A stretch of DNA of 64,000 nucleotides from JACOND01 sp965202795 (GTDB lineage: Bacteria > Bdellovibrionota > Bdellovibrionia > Bdellovibrionales > UBA1609): NCBI GenBank assembly GCA_965202795.1, contig OZ241848.1, positions 1,240,001 to 1,304,000 on the forward strand, given 5' to 3'. Shown piece by piece: positions 9,844 through 18,610 of the stretch; positions within the stretch are counted from its first letter, which is position 1, and every line of letters starts with the position of its first letter. The notes under the pieces are model-generated. The model was not told the DNA's origin. It searched no databases and saw only the letters and a program-made list of their open reading frames with translations. The position numbers and the translations under genes were made by a program.

Positions 9844-10437
9844 TCAGCTGCCCTGCAGCGGGCAGAGGCTCCCGGTTTGGGAGGGGGCCTGTATGATTGA
9901 CAAATTCCCGCTCTGCAGATCCTCGTAAAAGGCGGCCATAATCTCTTTTGGCTCCAGCCGGCCTGACTTTTTTAGCCGCTCGGCCGCGGCAAGGCCCAGA
10001 AAATTGTTTGCCATGTCCATCTCCCTTGCCAGCTCTGTCTGCTGCGAATCGATTTCATGAGCGCTGAAAACCCGCTCGCTTAAAGCCGGGCCGATGTCTT
10101 TATATAAAAGCGCCGCCCATGCAAAATGCCGGCAGGCGTCGCCGGGGCCGTTAGAGTCAAGCGCCTCAAAGCAGTCAGAGCACATTTTTTTTGCCTCAAA
10201 GCCCGCCATATAGGCTTTTGCCATGCTCACTGGCTTTTTGAGGATCAAAACAAACAGCTCTTTGCTGAAATTAGGGATGAGGTGAGGGTCTTGAAACGGA
10301 TTTTGAAAGTCATAGCGCTCTTCGGAATCCTCAAAAGCCTCTGCCGCGCGGGCCGGGGCCGCTGCCAGCCCGCCGGCCAGAAGGGCCGGCAAAATCCAGC
10401 CGCAGAAAAAGGGGGGAGGCTTAAAACAACCGGCCAT
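9844..10437 (-). CDS. Secreted DUF6973-like protein
   Basis: The 197-residue protein has a signal peptide (LLAGGLAAAPARAAEA). It also has a conserved core with the motifs GDACRHFAWAALL, FSAHE and MDMANNFLGLAAA. The same order of motifs (D-A-x-R-H-x-x-W, A-H-E, D-x-x-N-N-x-x-G) is found in the protein encoded at 17054-17785, so they are paralogues. The pattern fits the DUF6973 type of domain, which I recall from exported and toxin-like proteins; the spaced His, Glu and Asn residues could form a metal or active site. No partner gene lies next to it, unlike the paralogue at 17 kb. The function is unknown. Confidence 0.7.
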   Translation of the reverse strand: MAGCFKPPPFFCGWILPALLAGGLAAAPARAAEAFEDSEERYDFQNPFQDPHLIPNFSKELFVLILKKPVSMAKAYMAGFEAKKMCSDCFEALDSNGPGDACRHFAWAALLYKDIGPALSERVFSAHEIDSQQTELAREMDMANNFLGLAAAERLKKSGRLEPKEIMAAFYEDLQSGNLSIIQAPSQTGSLCPLQGS

Positions 10438-10500
10438 AGCTTAATCTCCGATTTGTTTTAAGGAGAGCAAAATATCAGCCGCATGAAAACTAAAAAAAAC

Positions 10501-11745
10501 TTAAACTTTAAAGCGGGGGCGGGCCTTCAGCAGCCTGCCAAGCGCGGCCTCCGGGGAATGGCCCCAGCTGTTAAGGTGCCCCATTTTTCTCCCTCTGCGG
10601 CTTTCTTTTTTTTCATACCAGCAGACTGATATGCCTTTAGGCTCCGCCAGTTTCGGCTTTTTATGCCCCTCCCCCAAAAGGTTCAGCATGGCGAAGGCTT
10701 TTTTTCCCTTTAAGGGCCGGGGCCTTGTCAAAGGGAGGCCGGCGATGGCTTTCAAATGGGCGGAAAACTGATCTTCCGCCAGGCTGTCAAGGGAGTAATG
10801 CCCTGAGTTATGAACCCTTGGCGCCAGCTCATTGACCAGAATTTCGCGGCCTGTGTCAAACAGCTCAAACGCCATCAGCCCCTCATACTGAAGGCCCTCC
10901 AAAAAAACTTTTATTTTTTGTTTAAGGGGGCTTAATTTTTTATGGGAAGCCGGGCCGCGGACCCAAAGGCAGCGGGACTGCTCCTGCCTGGTTTCCATTA
11001 AAGGAAAAAAAACAATCCGCCCCAGGCGGCTTCTTGCGGCCAAAATGGCAAGCTCCCTTTTAAAGGGAATGAGCTTTTCCGCAATAAAAAAGCGGCCGCC
11101 GGCTTTGAGCGTCCTGATCCGGCTTTTGCTTTGAATGAGAAAAGTCCCATGGCCGTCATAGCCGCCGGTTCGGGCTTTCAGAACAAAGGGGCCAAGCCTC
11201 TCCCATACAGAGGCCAGCTTTTCGCGGGCGCCGCGGCTCAGCCTGCCGGGGGCGGCAAAGGAGACTGGCTCAAACTCCGCGGTTTCAATCTGAAACTTTT
11301 GAAGCAGCCGCTTTTGCGGAAGGCGGTCTTGAATCAGAGAGAGGGCCTGCAAAGAGGGGGCAATCACAGGCCCCGCCGCGGGGGCGGGGCCGGGGGCGGG
11401 GGCGGGGCCGGGGGTTTTTCCGCCGCGGATTTTCGCTGGCAGGTTTTTCGGGAGGTTTTTCGGGAAGGCCCGGCGCAGGGCGCTTTCAACCTGCCTGGCG
11501 GGGATAAACTCGCTTTCAAAAGTGACAATGTCCGCGGTTTTTAAAAACCGCGCGAGATCAGCGGCTTTTTTGGGATCTCCTTTTTGCCAGATCTCCGCCG
11601 CCCGCGCCGCCGGATCATCTTCGGAGGGGGAGAGAACAGCGGCTTTCAGCCCCAAAGCGGGGGCTTTTAAAGCCAGAAGCCGCGCAAGCTGCCCGCCGCC
11701 CAAGACGCCGATTGTTTTAATCGGGCGGGTTTTTTTGGCCTTCAA
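10501..11745 (-). CDS. purK: N5-carboxyaminoimidazole ribonucleotide synthase (PurK)
   Basis: The 414-residue ATP-grasp enzyme carboxylates AIR with bicarbonate and ATP in purine biosynthesis. It begins with the Rossmann-like TIGVLGGGQLARLLALKA. The ATP-grasp core includes FVLKARTGGYDGHGTFLI, the acidic YEGLMAFELFDTG, and the highly typical NELAPRVHNSGHYSLD. An unusual Pro/Gly/Ala-rich insert near residues 95-125 is coded by G-rich repeats (about 11380-11420) and interrupts the normal spacing between the N-terminal and ATP-grasp domains. The start is a TTG preceded by GGGAGGGAGC. purE is not adjacent. Downstream genes point the other way or are unrelated. Confidence 0.92.
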   Translation of the reverse strand: MKAKKTRPIKTIGVLGGGQLARLLALKAPALGLKAAVLSPSEDDPAARAAEIWQKGDPKKAADLARFLKTADIVTFESEFIPARQVESALRRAFPKNLPKNLPAKIRGGKTPGPAPAPGPAPAAGPVIAPSLQALSLIQDRLPQKRLLQKFQIETAEFEPVSFAAPGRLSRGAREKLASVWERLGPFVLKARTGGYDGHGTFLIQSKSRIRTLKAGGRFFIAEKLIPFKRELAILAARSRLGRIVFFPLMETRQEQSRCLWVRGPASHKKLSPLKQKIKVFLEGLQYEGLMAFELFDTGREILVNELAPRVHNSGHYSLDSLAEDQFSAHLKAIAGLPLTRPRPLKGKKAFAMLNLLGEGHKKPKLAEPKGISVCWYEKKESRRGRKMGHLNSWGHSPEAALGRLLKARPRFKV

Positions 11746-11804
11746 GCTCCCTCCCCGCTTATTTTTCCCCGCTCAGAAAAAACCCCCTGCCGGCGCCGGC
11801 CTGT

Positions 11805-12080
11805 TTATATGTCAGAATCTTGAGTGTCGGCGCCCAGCAAAACATCCAGCTTCCCCTTTTGATCCATGGCTATCATATCAGAGCAGCCGCCAATCAGCTG
11901 GCCGTTGATAAAGATTTGGGGGACTGTCCGCATTCCCGTCCGCTTCATCAGCTCATCGCGCTCCTCTGCTTTGCCGTCCAGATTGACCTCCTGGAAAGCG
12001 GCCCCCTTGGCGCTCAAAATTTCTTTGGCCAGGACGCACGAGGGGCAGCTGCCTGTAGTGTAGATTTTGATCTCAGCCAT
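11805..12080 (-). CDS. grxC: Glutaredoxin 3 family protein
   Basis: The 91-residue cytoplasmic thiol-disulfide oxidoreductase has the thioredoxin fold. The active-site motif is SCPSC near residues 11-15, against the usual CPYC or CPFC, so the intervening residue is Ser. The cis-Pro element TVPQIFING and the GSH-binding end GGCSDMIAMDQKG are both in place. AGGAGG lies five bases before the ATG. It is a single gene upstream of purK, on the same strand. Confidence 0.92.
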   Translation of the reverse strand: MAEIKIYTTGSCPSCVLAKEILSAKGAAFQEVNLDGKAEERDELMKRTGMRTVPQIFINGQLIGGCSDMIAMDQKGKLDVLLGADTQDSDI

Positions 12081-12194
12081 TAGGCCTCCTTGTTTTTATG
12101 GGAAAACTCAGCCTCTCCGCTTTGTTTTAGCCGGATGTTTTAGCCGGAAAACCCCCCTCTGCCCCCTGCGGTCAATATAACCGCGGCGGGCGGC

Positions 12195-12362
12195 TTAAAT
12201 GCTCATCAATCCGCGCCGGCTTTTAACATGCCGCAGCCAGCCCTTTTTGGCAAGCTTTTGCCGCGCCGCAGCATTCCCGCCGCTTTTTCTGGAAATATGC
12301 CGCAAGCCGCCGGGCCTGTCAAACAGGAGGATCTTGGCCATAAACTCCTGGAAGCGGGGCAT
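12195..12362 (-). CDS. Possible small basic protein
   Basis: A 55-codon frame starts 18 bases after the APC permease stop and reads MPRFQEFMAKILLFDRPG at its N-terminus, with an Arg/Lys/Gly-rich remainder ending RRGLMSI. It has the amino-acid balance of a real protein but no clear Shine-Dalgarno sequence and no family I recognise. It is the only plausible content of the 300-base gap between grxC and the permease. Confidence 0.3.
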   Translation of the reverse strand: MPRFQEFMAKILLFDRPGGLRHISRKSGGNAAARQKLAKKGWLRHVKSRRGLMSI

Positions 12363-12379
12363 GGCGCAGCCAGCATAAT

Positions 12380-14230
12380 CTAATACACGCTGGTTGCGGA
12401 AATCTCCAGCTCCTTTGACAGGGTTTCCTTCAGCTTGTAGGCATGCGCCGGGTCATGCCCCACGCCAAAAAACACCTCATTAAACGGGATGGAGGCTTTG
12501 AGAAGGCTTAAGCCCTCCAGCAGGGTTCCGGGCAGAATTTTCACTGTCAAAATCAGATCAGACTTGACAATGGGGGCGATTTGCTGGGAGACAACCCTCT
12601 GCAGCAGCTCGTAAAAAATCTTGCTGTCCTCCATGTCCTCGTCCTCGGCGTAAAAAAGAATCAGCTCAAAAGGCTCGTCTTTTCTGATTCTTTTGATTCT
12701 CTGAATGGTCGCCATAATCAGGCGGCGGGTGTTGGCGGTCCCGATGCAGAGCAGAAACTTTGTCAAACTGTCAGGCAGATCAGACATGGGCTGATCCGCG
12801 TATTTTCCCAGGCCCAGGCGCAGGTCAGAGTGGGTCGCAAGCCTTGTCTCCAAAACGCTCCAGCGGTAAAAAGCCATAAGAAGGGATGTGGCGGCCAGCA
12901 GCAAAGTCAGCATAAACAGAGTCTCAGAGCTGGCTTTGGCCAGCAAAATCAAAAGCGAAGAGGCCAGAAGCGCGGCCGTCAAAAGCGCCGGAAGGGGGAA
13001 AACCCTTCCTCTGACTGTGATCAGCGCCCTGGAGAGATACTCCTTTGGAGCGCTTTTTCTATAGCCTTTGTTTCTCATCAAAATAACTCCGGCGGCAAAA
13101 CTGACCATAACGCCCAAAAAGGCCATTCCATAAACTTTTGCGGCGATATTCACCTCCCCCGCCACAAGAGCCGACATCATCATGGCTATAACCGCAAAGG
13201 GCAGAGTGATATAAGGATAGCCCTCCAGCCGGGGGTGTTTGTGAATCAGGCGGGCCAAAAGGATCTGCGGCAGATTGCCGTTTTTCGCCATAGTGGCGGC
13301 CAGCCCCACAAAGCCGACAAGGGCGGTGTTGACGGCGGCAAACAGCGTCCAGCTGGCGTTGATCACAAGAAGGGTTTTTAAGGGCGCGCCCCCTAATTTG
13401 TAGCTCATTTCCGAAAGCAGATGATTTAAATTGCCCTCCACTTCGGCGGGGGTTAAAACCGCAAGGCAGATAAACGAGATCAAAGGCGCGGTCAGGGAAA
13501 CAGCTATAATGACAGTCTTGTAAAGCTTCTCCAGGGTTTTGATCTGCGGCTGTTTGACAGACTCTATGATTTGAGCGGCGGATTCAAAGCCCGTGATTCC
13601 CAAAAACGCGGCGGCCAGCCCGTAAGCCAGAAGGGGAAGGGTGAGCCGTCTCTCCCCCTCCTGAAAAAACCTTGTGAATTTCCGCCAGTCCAGATCCTCA
13701 AAATGAAAGCTCAGGTAGATCAGCCCCCAAACCCCGACAATAAACAGAAAGACAAAGTGAAAGGAGGCGATGGCTGTGACAATTTTTGCCGGCTCTTTCA
13801 GCCCCTTAATGTTTAAAAGCCCGAAAAAAACAATCGGGGCAAAGGCAATCCAAACCACTGTCTGCAAAGAGGCCTCAGAGGAAAAAAGCGAGCATATATA
13901 GTAGCTCCCTGAAAGGGAGCTGACTGCCGCTGTGGCCAGGTAAGACACAAAAGTCAGGGCGCCCGCAGCCACGGCGGCCCGCCTTCCCAGGGACCGCAAA
14001 ATCATGGAGTAGGCGCCGCCGTTTCTTGGCGACATGGCCAGCCCCTCCTCATAAGTCCGCTTGAACATCCACATGCAGAGGCAGCAGATCAAAATCAGAA
14101 GGGGCGAAAAATACCCCACAATCGGAAACAGCAGGCCCGTGCTGTAAAACACAGAAGTGCCGATATCCACCCCGACAATCCCCGCCGAGATAAACCATCC
14201 CAGCCGGGTTTTTTGAGATTCATTTTCCAT
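12380..14230 (-). CDS. APC-family amino-acid permease with a C-terminal cytoplasmic domain
   Basis: The 616-residue protein has about twelve hydrophobic segments in the first 470 residues. The APC-type N-terminus (GWFISAGIVGVDIGTSVFYS) has the Gly-rich unwound helix 1 typical of amino-acid/polyamine transporters. After the membrane part, residues 480-616 form a soluble alpha/beta domain (LLCIGTANTRRLIMATIQRI, FELILFYAEDEDMED, EVFFGVGHDPAHAYKLKE) reminiscent of universal-stress-like regulatory domains on some APC carriers. I chose the ATG at 14230 because AGGGGG lies just upstream and the alignment to the family begins there; a longer frame to 14317 adds only basic low-complexity sequence. The substrate is unknown. 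Confidence 0.85.
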   Translation of the reverse strand: MENESQKTRLGWFISAGIVGVDIGTSVFYSTGLLFPIVGYFSPLLILICCLCMWMFKRTYEEGLAMSPRNGGAYSMILRSLGRRAAVAAGALTFVSYLATAAVSSLSGSYYICSLFSSEASLQTVVWIAFAPIVFFGLLNIKGLKEPAKIVTAIASFHFVFLFIVGVWGLIYLSFHFEDLDWRKFTRFFQEGERRLTLPLLAYGLAAAFLGITGFESAAQIIESVKQPQIKTLEKLYKTVIIAVSLTAPLISFICLAVLTPAEVEGNLNHLLSEMSYKLGGAPLKTLLVINASWTLFAAVNTALVGFVGLAATMAKNGNLPQILLARLIHKHPRLEGYPYITLPFAVIAMMMSALVAGEVNIAAKVYGMAFLGVMVSFAAGVILMRNKGYRKSAPKEYLSRALITVRGRVFPLPALLTAALLASSLLILLAKASSETLFMLTLLLAATSLLMAFYRWSVLETRLATHSDLRLGLGKYADQPMSDLPDSLTKFLLCIGTANTRRLIMATIQRIKRIRKDEPFELILFYAEDEDMEDSKIFYELLQRVVSQQIAPIVKSDLILTVKILPGTLLEGLSLLKASIPFNEVFFGVGHDPAHAYKLKETLSKELEISATSVY

Positions 14231-14316
14231 GCCGCGCCCCCTTGCAGTCTCTGTTTTTCCCTTTTTGTTTTTCCCTTTATAGAAAGCCCTGAAGCCGCCC
14301 CGCCGGCATGCAAACA

Positions 14317-14525
14317 TTAAAATAATTGAGAGGTTAAGCTGCCTTCCGCCTCTTTTATGATCTTCCGCGCGGATGCGGAGATATAAACAGCTTTTTTCAG
14401 CTTGTCTCCCATTGAGTTTTGCATTTCCTCTGGCGGCAAAATAATTTTTATTTTTTTTAAGTCAGATGAGCGGATGCTCTGCAAAATTGAGCCGCTCTCC
14501 AGCCTCCTCATTAAACTTCCACTTA
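14317..14525 (-). pseudogene. Type I restriction specificity subunit (HsdS), C-terminal fragment
   Basis: About 65 codons read as the end of a type I specificity subunit: LQSIRSSDLKKIKIILPPEE is the classic start of the distal conserved region (L...I.LPP..EQ), followed by the helical dimerisation arm. The frame joins directly to the truncated hsdM in a different frame, so the 5' part of hsdS and the 3' part of hsdM are missing, evidently by one deletion. It cannot act as a specificity subunit. Confidence 0.75.
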
Positions 14526-15661
14526 TAGCCAGTCTCAAACTGCTTCATTTTCTCTGCCCCGCAAACAGGGATTTTTGCTCCAAACGGAGGGTTGGCGAGA
14601 AGAATGTCAAATTTTCCGAGCTGTATCTTTTGACTGGTGATCCGCTTCCAGCTTAAAGCGTCCAAGCTGTCATCGCAAACGATTCCAGCTGTTCCGCCCC
14701 CTATCAAAGTCATGTAAGCTTTTGCCGCTTTTGACAGGAAATAATCTTTATCTATGCCCCTGAAATTTTCCGCAGCCAGCTTTTGCTTTTGCCTGTTTAT
14801 TTCATCCCGCGGCCAGCCATACTCTCTGCCTTTCCTGTCCGCCTTTTTCCAGACATGCCTTAAAGCCTCAATTAAAAATCCCCCGCTCCCGCAGGCGGGA
14901 TCAATAATCAGATCATCCTCATTTGGATCTAATATATCAACTGCCATTTTCACAACATTTCGCTGAATGTTTTTGGGCTTTTCGCCGGCTCCAGCCCTAA
15001 AAGAGGCGATGTCATCCGGCTTTGTAAATTTTTCGTCATAGATTTTGCAGAAAATAATATTTATAAGCTGCTGCGCCAGCGCCTCATCCCTTGCCGCTCC
15101 AACCGCATTTGCGGCCAGATAATTTCTGACAGCTTTAAACACCGCCTTTAAATTATGGGCTGGCCTCAGGTCTTTTCTTTTGAATTTTCCAATATCCTCA
15201 ATTCTTTGTTTATATTGGGGGATGTTTGGAATTTCCTCAAACTCCACTCTCCCGCCTTTCTCCCGCTTTCTTAAAAAAAGCCTTTCCTCTCCATTAAACC
15301 AAACGCCCAAAAAAGCTTTTGAAAATCTCAAATAATCCTGAAGCTGGGCCCTCCCGTCTTTTCTGCTTTTCTTTTTGCATTCAATAATTATATAAACATC
15401 ATCCGCTTTCTTTTTTTCATTAAGAAAAACCGCAATATCAACTGGGTATTCTTTTTTTGTGTCAGAGGGCCTGGCCTTAACCCTGAACTGCGGCCTTGTT
15501 TGTATATGGCTTTTGGGATAGTTACAGTCTTCAACCAGCTGTTTCGCAAAAACCTGCGCGGATTCAATCTCCTCAGGAGAGGCTTTTATCTCTTTCCCTG
15601 AAATAAAATCAGCAATGCGGCCCTTTCCGGCCGGTTTCATAGCATTTTTTTTAAGCTTCAT
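14462..15661 (-). pseudogene. Type I restriction-modification methylase (HsdM) with HsdR_N-like domain, truncated
   Basis: The 399-codon frame begins with a type I restriction N-terminal nuclease-like domain (residues 25-150; PVDIAVFL and YIIIECKKKSRK give the D and ExK pattern). It continues into an N6-adenine methylase with motif I DPACGSGGFLIEAL and motif IV LLANPPFGAKIP. Soon after motif IV, at YKWKF, the sequence breaks and the frame ends 15 codons later. From the junction, near 14525, the sequence belongs to hsdS in another frame. The large 3' part of hsdM is gone, so modification is probably lost. A short peptide frame (MTEAEIKTEYLYGM...) overlaps the start, suggesting the upstream partner gene was also lost. 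AT-richer than its neighbours. Confidence 0.8.
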
Positions 15662-16637
15662 AAAGGCGCCTCCATGCCATACAGGTATTCTGTTTTTATT
15701 TCCGCTTCTGTCATATCTCCCGCCCCCTTCGCTTAATGAGCGGCATTTTCAAGCTTCCGGCTGTTTTTTTAAAAGCCGGGATTTCCGCCAGCCTGTTAAA
15801 ACCTTCATGAATATCCCCGCCGCCAGGGGGGAAGCGGCCGCGGGCCGCCCGCATTGCTGCCGGCTGGACGGAATCTTTTGAATAACCCCGCCTCCCGGCG
15901 GAAAGCGGCAATGGCCAGCCCCCCGGCCCCGCCGCCCTTTTGCCGAGCGGAAAAATTCAGGCGAAACAGCATAACCAATCATGAGCTATATCAAACAGTA
16001 TGCAAAAATTGCATAAAATTTCAAAAAAAGGTCCTGATTCATGGCATGAAAATAACGCGCCATGCCATGATCCCGGCGGCGCCGGGGGGGGAGAGCCTTG
16101 AGTTTGGCCGCCGGCAGGCCGCCCCCTTGTCTTAAGCTGGCCATAAGGCTCAGGCCCTGGTTTTTCAGCCCGCCGGCAACAGCTCCCTCTTGCCCCTGCC
16201 CTGGGTGTCGGGGCTGAGCCTGCCAGGCATCTTTATTTGCAGGCTGCCGGTTAAAGCTTCCAGGGGCTGAAACAGCTGTCCAATGGCAGGCTTGTTTGCT
16301 GGGCCGGCCCTCCGGCTGTTCCCGGCGGCAGGCTCAGCGCCGGGCTCCTGTTTATTGGGCCAGCCTTTCGGCTGTTCCCGCGGGCAGGGCCGGCCTCCCG
16401 GCTGTTTCTGCAGACAGTCTTAGCGCCGGGGGCAAAGCGGCTGATGGGCTTTTGCCAGCAATCTCAAAAAAATTTTTCGCCAGTTTTAACATGAACAGAG
16501 CATGCCCTCTCCCTATAAGCATAGGAAGCTCCCATGATTATGCCATGAAGCTCTGTTGCCGTGACATTCGCGGGACATGGCTATTATATAAGGCGCGGGC
16601 TCCGCGGGGAAAACAAAAAGAATCTTGAGCCTAAATT
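15662..16637. repeat. Gene-free stretch with hairpins and REP-like palindromes
   Basis: No convincing gene is seen. An AT-rich patch near 15965-16035 is followed by a perfect 9-bp inverted repeat (CATGGCATG at 16040 and CATGCCATG at 16061). From about 16290 to 16440 there are three copies of the dispersed palindrome with the linker CAGGCTCAGCGCCGGG. From about 16427 to 16590 the sequence is a diverged relative of 21358-21540, so a unit longer than the palindrome was copied. Confidence 0.65.
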
Positions 16638-17057
16638 TCAATAACAGCAGTTTTTATGGACAACAATTTCTGAAACTTTATGCTCTCCATCAACAAAGAA
16701 AAGAATCTGCCATACATTTCTGTCTTTTTTCTCCGCCCTGTTGATTAAGTAAGTGGGAAATGACTCGCTGAAAAAATATCCAGACTGAGGGCCAAACATT
16801 TCTCTTATTTTCTGGCTGTCCAGGCCAATATATTTCTTTTGATTTTTTAAAAGGGAGCAGGTCATTTTTGCCCGGACAGATCTGTCTTCGCCGGAAGCTT
16901 TAAATTTTGCCAAATCCAAAGGCTGCTCTCCCCAGCGGCGGCAGACTTCCTTAAGGCTCATGTAATCCATTGGCTGCAAATATATTTTTGCCGCGCCATA
17001 AGCAAGCGCAAGGCAAAAGGCAATAAAAACTCCTATGCTTAAAAATATTTTTTTCAT
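16638..17057 (-). CDS. Small membrane-anchored protein, possible partner of the upstream DUF6973-like protein
   Basis: The 139-residue protein has an N-terminal membrane anchor or signal (KKIFLSIGVFIAFCLALAYG). Its periplasmic domain contains DSQKIREMFGPQSGYFF, a WQILFFVD strand and the terminal VVHKNCCY. The pattern of a short helix followed by strands is like small BamE/SmpA-type outer-envelope domains, but I cannot assign the family. It starts with the ATGA overlap at the end of the preceding gene, so it is translationally coupled to it. Both genes are AT-rich compared with the flanks, suggesting joint acquisition. An immunity or anchoring role for its partner is an inference from the coupling only. 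Confidence 0.65.
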   Translation of the reverse strand: MKKIFLSIGVFIAFCLALAYGAAKIYLQPMDYMSLKEVCRRWGEQPLDLAKFKASGEDRSVRAKMTCSLLKNQKKYIGLDSQKIREMFGPQSGYFFSESFPTYLINRAEKKDRNVWQILFFVDGEHKVSEIVVHKNCCY

Positions 17058-17785
17058 TTTTCCTCCTTTTGTTTTGATTTTTTATAATTCCTTTTTCCTT
17101 TTAATTTGTTCCATGTTTTTCCCCCAGCTGATTTTGAGGACGCTTTTCTGGCTCCAGGATTAAGGATTATAAGATTCCCTTTTTTTAAATTCTTCTGAAA
17201 AGATTTTAAAATCTCCTTTTTATTTAATTTGTTCTCTTCTTTAAGGCGTATCGCTGCTGTTAACCCTATTCTGTTATTTGCCAAATCCATTGATTTTTGC
17301 TCTATGGGCTGTCCTTGTTTATTTTCATGCGCGTTTAATATCTCTTGACTAAGTTCAAGACCAAGCTTTTTATATAAAAAAGCTGCCCATGCAAAATGCC
17401 GGCAAGCGTCGCTATCGTCATTTAGCCCATTTTCCTCAAAAATATCTAAACATAAACTTTCAGCTTTCCAGCGCATTTGATAGGCTGTCAGCATTTCTTT
17501 TGGATGCTTGGCCACAAGATCGCGCTCTGCTTGAGTTAATGAAGGATAAACTTTGGACAGAGCCAGATAAAGCTTAGCTTTTGTTTTTTTACAAAGATCC
17601 GCGCATTGTTCAGAACAATAAAATGTCCCCATGTCTGTTTCCGTCATAGAGCATTCAATCAGGCAGTCTTCTCCTTTTTTTATTCCCTGCCGCTTAAACC
17701 ATGCGCGGCAGTCATCTGATGAGGCAAAGGCTAAAGGCCAAAACAAGCTGAAAGTTATAAAATATGAAAATATTTGCGCTGTCAT
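17054..17785 (-). CDS. Secreted DUF6973-like protein, AT-rich cassette
   Basis: The 243-residue protein has a signal peptide (IFSYFITFSLFWPLAFASS) and then a Cys-rich segment with about eight cysteines between residues 25 and 70, likely forming disulfides. The conserved core follows, with DDSDACRHFAWAAFL, LNAHE and SMDLANNRIGLTAA; a Lys-rich tail ends the protein. The core matches the protein at 9844-10437. The gene overlaps the downstream membrane-anchored protein by four bases. The secreted Cys-stabilised module, low GC content and coupled membrane partner are compatible with an exported effector and its protector, but no activity can be read from the sequence. Confidence 0.7.
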   Translation of the reverse strand: MTAQIFSYFITFSLFWPLAFASSDDCRAWFKRQGIKKGEDCLIECSMTETDMGTFYCSEQCADLCKKTKAKLYLALSKVYPSLTQAERDLVAKHPKEMLTAYQMRWKAESLCLDIFEENGLNDDSDACRHFAWAAFLYKKLGLELSQEILNAHENKQGQPIEQKSMDLANNRIGLTAAIRLKEENKLNKKEILKSFQKNLKKGNLIILNPGARKASSKSAGGKTWNKLKGKRNYKKSKQKEEK

Positions 17786-18610
17786 GTGTTTTTTTGGAAG
17801 ATTATCCGCAGCCTCGTTAAGAATTTAAGGGCCCCTATCTATAAAAATACCGCTTTTGAGCGGGAAAGCAAGCAAAAAATCGAAAAAAAGAGACATCTTC
17901 CCTGACTTCTTTGGCGCTTTTGTTTTTTCTGCCCTGTGTCATGACCGGTTTTTAGCCTGCCCCGCCTTTTTAGGGGGGGTTGGGCCTGTTTTTGCTGGTT
18001 TTTCAGGCTCAAAGACCAGTTTTTCTCTGATTTCCCCTTTTTGTATGGACTAAATAAGTGGCTTGACAAAACATTTTCCCGCCTTAAACTAAAGCTATGT
18101 TCGTAAAATTTGCTCCCAAAGCCGGCGGCGGAGCGGCGCTCCGAATCGCCGAGTCCCGCCGCGATGGCCTGAAAACCAGCTAAAAGCGGGCGATCAAAGC
18201 CGAACGAAAGCGAGCGATTAAAGCTAAGCGAAAGCAAGCGATTAAAGCTGAGCGAAAGCGAGCAGTCAAAACAGCAGGGCTGAATAAGCCGCGCCTGTTT
18301 GTCTGGACAGCCTAGCGGCTGTTCCCAAGCCGCTGCAGATGGACAGGCTTGTCCAGAGGATGCTTTTTTGTTGATCTGGCCTCCCAGCTGTCCCCCCCCG
18401 CCAGCGCCTTTTTTGAGAAGCAGCTCTGCGGCTGTTCCGGCAGTCAGGGCCAGCCTTTCGGCTGTTTCCGCCAGCAGATTCAGCGCCGGGGGCAGAGGAG
18501 GCCATAAAGCTCTGCCGCCGCGCGTCATCAGCGCGGCCCCTCTATTGCTTTTCTGAAAAATCAGTTATAAGATCATGCTCTCAGTTAACAGCTAAAACAA
18601 GGAGGCCATT
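17786..18610. repeat. Rpn gene 3' relic and REP-like palindromes
   Basis: No intact gene. Between about 18175 and 18290 the sequence matches the 3' end of the Rpn genes, with 24-base tandem units of the type GCGAGCGATTAAAGCTGAGC, then the same GCAGGGCTGAATAAGCCGCG that ends the second Rpn gene. Palindromes with the CAGATTCAGCGCCGGG linker follow at 18305-18500. The last 75 bases (CTATTGCTTTTCTGAAAAAT to the AGGAGG) are repeated in front of the second Rpn gene and are the promoter and leader shared by both copies. Confidence 0.75.

Noticed and set aside
14231..14317. 29-codon N-terminal extension of the APC permease
   Set aside because: Basic low-complexity sequence; the ATG at 14230 has its own AGGGGG.
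15711..15982. Two minus-strand frames upstream of hsdM (66 and 77 codons)
   Set aside because: GC-rich low-complexity frames without start signals; at most a relic of the lost R-M operon (IPAFKKTAG end).
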